DNA of 64,000 nucleotides from Vitreoscilla filiformis (lineage in GTDB: Bacteria; Pseudomonadota; Gammaproteobacteria; Burkholderiales; Burkholderiaceae_C). Position 1 is the first letter of the stretch. The number at the start of each line of letters is the position of its first letter. This document shows, piece by piece, positions 62,846 to 64,000 of the stretch. The DNA is taken from the NCBI RefSeq assembly GCF_002222655.1, contig NZ_CP022423.1, positions 1 to 64,000 on the forward strand, written 5' to 3'. The notes beneath the pieces were generated by a model. It saw only the letters and a list, made by a program, of their open reading frames with translations, did not search any database and was not told the DNA's origin. A program made the translations under genes and the position numbers.

Positions 62846-64000
62846 TGGCCCGCCTGTTCCGCAGTGGTTGGCATCGAGTTGCAGCCGTGCTCATGGCGGC
62901 GACACTGGGGGGCTGCGCCACCACGGACAGCACCGTGGACGATGGCCGCAAAGTCAACGAAACCCTGCTCAACAACATCCGGCGCTATGGGCGCATTGAG
63001 CAGGCGGTGCGTCCGGCCATTGAGCGCAGCGCCACATTGCAGGATCCCGCTTGCGACAAACAGTGGGAGCTGCCGTTTTCGGTGGCGTCCAGCCAGTCCT
63101 GGGACAAGGATGACCGGGTGGCCTGGAAACGCGCCCTGGGGGTGGATGAGCGCCTCACGGTGGTGGCCATCAGCGCAAGCGCCCTGGTGCGTGTGGGCGA
63201 CCGCATTGTGGGCATTGCGGGCCGTGGCAGTCGCTCTGCCAGTGAGATGGCCACATGGCTGGGGGCTGCCCGCGACGAAGGGCAACCGTTTGGCGTCGCG
63301 CTGGCCGATGGCTCGCAGGTGCTGGTCACGCCGTTCCAAGTCTGCCGAGGTTACGCTCGGTTTGCCCCCCCAAACGCCCCTGAGAGCAAGGACTACCACT
63401 GGCTCATGAGCCTGCACCCGCTGGATGTGGCCGATGCCGAGCTGACCGAAGATGAGGCCCTGTGGCTGGTGCTGTGGAGCCAAGGGTTGTCCGAGGAGGG
63501 TGGGTTGCGCATGAAGACCTACCACTACGGCACCAAGGTGGTGGGGGCGCTGTACAACATCTTCACCATTGCGTCGGGTTTGCACAGCGCGGCGTTGGCG
63601 GCCGACACCGTGATGCGAGCCGCTCAGTCCGCCGCTGCCAACGTGGCCAGTGACCTGCTCAAGCAGCAAATCATCGCCCAGGCGCGTGAGCTGGCGATGC
63701 GGCGCATCAACGAGAGCATGAACGAATCCACGCAGCGCCTCATCAACCAGCAGAGCACGTCGGCGCTGCAACAGGCGGCGCTCAATCGTGGGGGCTTGTC
63801 GGGGGTGGCGCGGATTGGGGCCACGGTGTTTGATCGGGCCGACGTTTGGGCTTTCCAGCGTGCGCCGCTGTTGGCGGCCAATCCGCTGGCGGGGTTCTCG
63901 TTGCACCAGAAGCTGGTGGAGCGCGGGCTGATCAACAGCGTGTTCGTGTTCGACTTGGAGCGCCTGGAAACGCTGACACGCACAGCCGAAGCCCAAGGCC
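62846..64000 (+). CDS. Predicted lipoprotein with PDZ-like region, runs off the window
   Basis: ATG 62846 follows GAGGAG; the frame is open for 385 codons to the window end without a stop, so the gene is partial. The signal ends in lipobox LGGC (Cys24). A PDZ-like stretch follows ('RVGDRIVGIAGRGSRSASEMATWLGAARDEGQPFGVAL'), then 'LWLVLWSQGLSEEGGLRMKTYHYG' and a helical Ala/Gln-rich region. The arrangement reminds me of lipoproteins with a later M48-type protease domain, which would lie past the window; no HExxH motif is seen within it. Function uncertain. Confidence 0.75.

Overview
The window looks like part of a high-GC betaproteobacterial (Burkholderiales-type) chromosome. The evidence is the split methionine synthase (metH1), the mnmG-rsmG-lysE-parA-parB block, DUF1840, the type-2 short ArgC and codon use that is very G/C-rich at third positions. 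I cannot name the species from sequence alone. No rRNA, tRNA or CRISPR array was seen.

Layout. 1-~9.0 kb: early operon of a Mu-like (BcepMu-type) transposable phage or element, all on the + strand. It holds a RdgC homologue, a DDE transposase, a MuB/ExeA-like AAA+ ATPase, DUF3164, GemA and Mor, closed by a strong hairpin terminator and an end region with repeated CATCCG motifs next to host ccoG. 9.0-13.4 kb: ccoG, an acyl-CoA-dehydrogenase-like gene broken by a 33-bp insert between 27-bp direct repeats, a MocR-type regulator, and a DUF4258/DUF2283/BrnA-like toxin-antitoxin-type trio. 13.4-18.2 kb: spoVR-yeaH-prkA stress operon. 18.5-25.7 kb: lipoprotein, parB, hydrolase, argC, parA, lysE, rsmG and mnmG, with a near-consensus parS site inside mnmG. 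25.8-27.5 kb: a lower-GC two-gene cassette (nuclease-like plus degenerate uracil-phosphoribosyltransferase-like protein), a candidate undescribed defence system. 27.5-28.8 kb: YkgJ, a Crp/Fnr regulator and a YgaP-like protein.

28.8-33.3 kb: a compact peptide-export cassette. It consists of a 62-aa double-glycine precursor, an HlyD-type adaptor, a C39-peptidase ABC exporter and a LuxR regulator with degenerate ligand-pocket residues. Two lux-box-like sites that agree at 15 of 20 positions lie upstream of the precursor and of luxR. 33.5-37.2 kb: a secreted alpha/beta hydrolase and a NatAB-like ABC transporter. 37.3-41.5 kb: glutathione transferase, pirin, a DUF4397 lipoprotein and a methyltransferase. 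41.6-47.8 kb: one Zur-led zinc operon joining znuCBA to zrg-type genes (DUF2796, ABC ATPase, permease, DUF3299), with a 29-codon membrane mini-gene before znuC.

47.8-48.4 kb: an AT-rich non-coding stretch with five perfect DnaA boxes, several near-matches and a TAG-triplet run, a candidate oriC. With parABS about 24 kb away this suggests the window spans the replication-origin region. 48.4-64 kb: RluA-type pseudouridine synthase, a MoxR ATPase/VWA-metallopeptidase pair, and a signalling block (GAF-GGDEF cyclase, a 2057-aa CBS/PAS/GAF hybrid kinase, REC-HD-GYP), then a histidine phosphatase, DUF1840, metH1 and a lipoprotein running off the end.

Many long open frames lie antisense to these genes; they are products of GC-rich codon bias and are not annotated.
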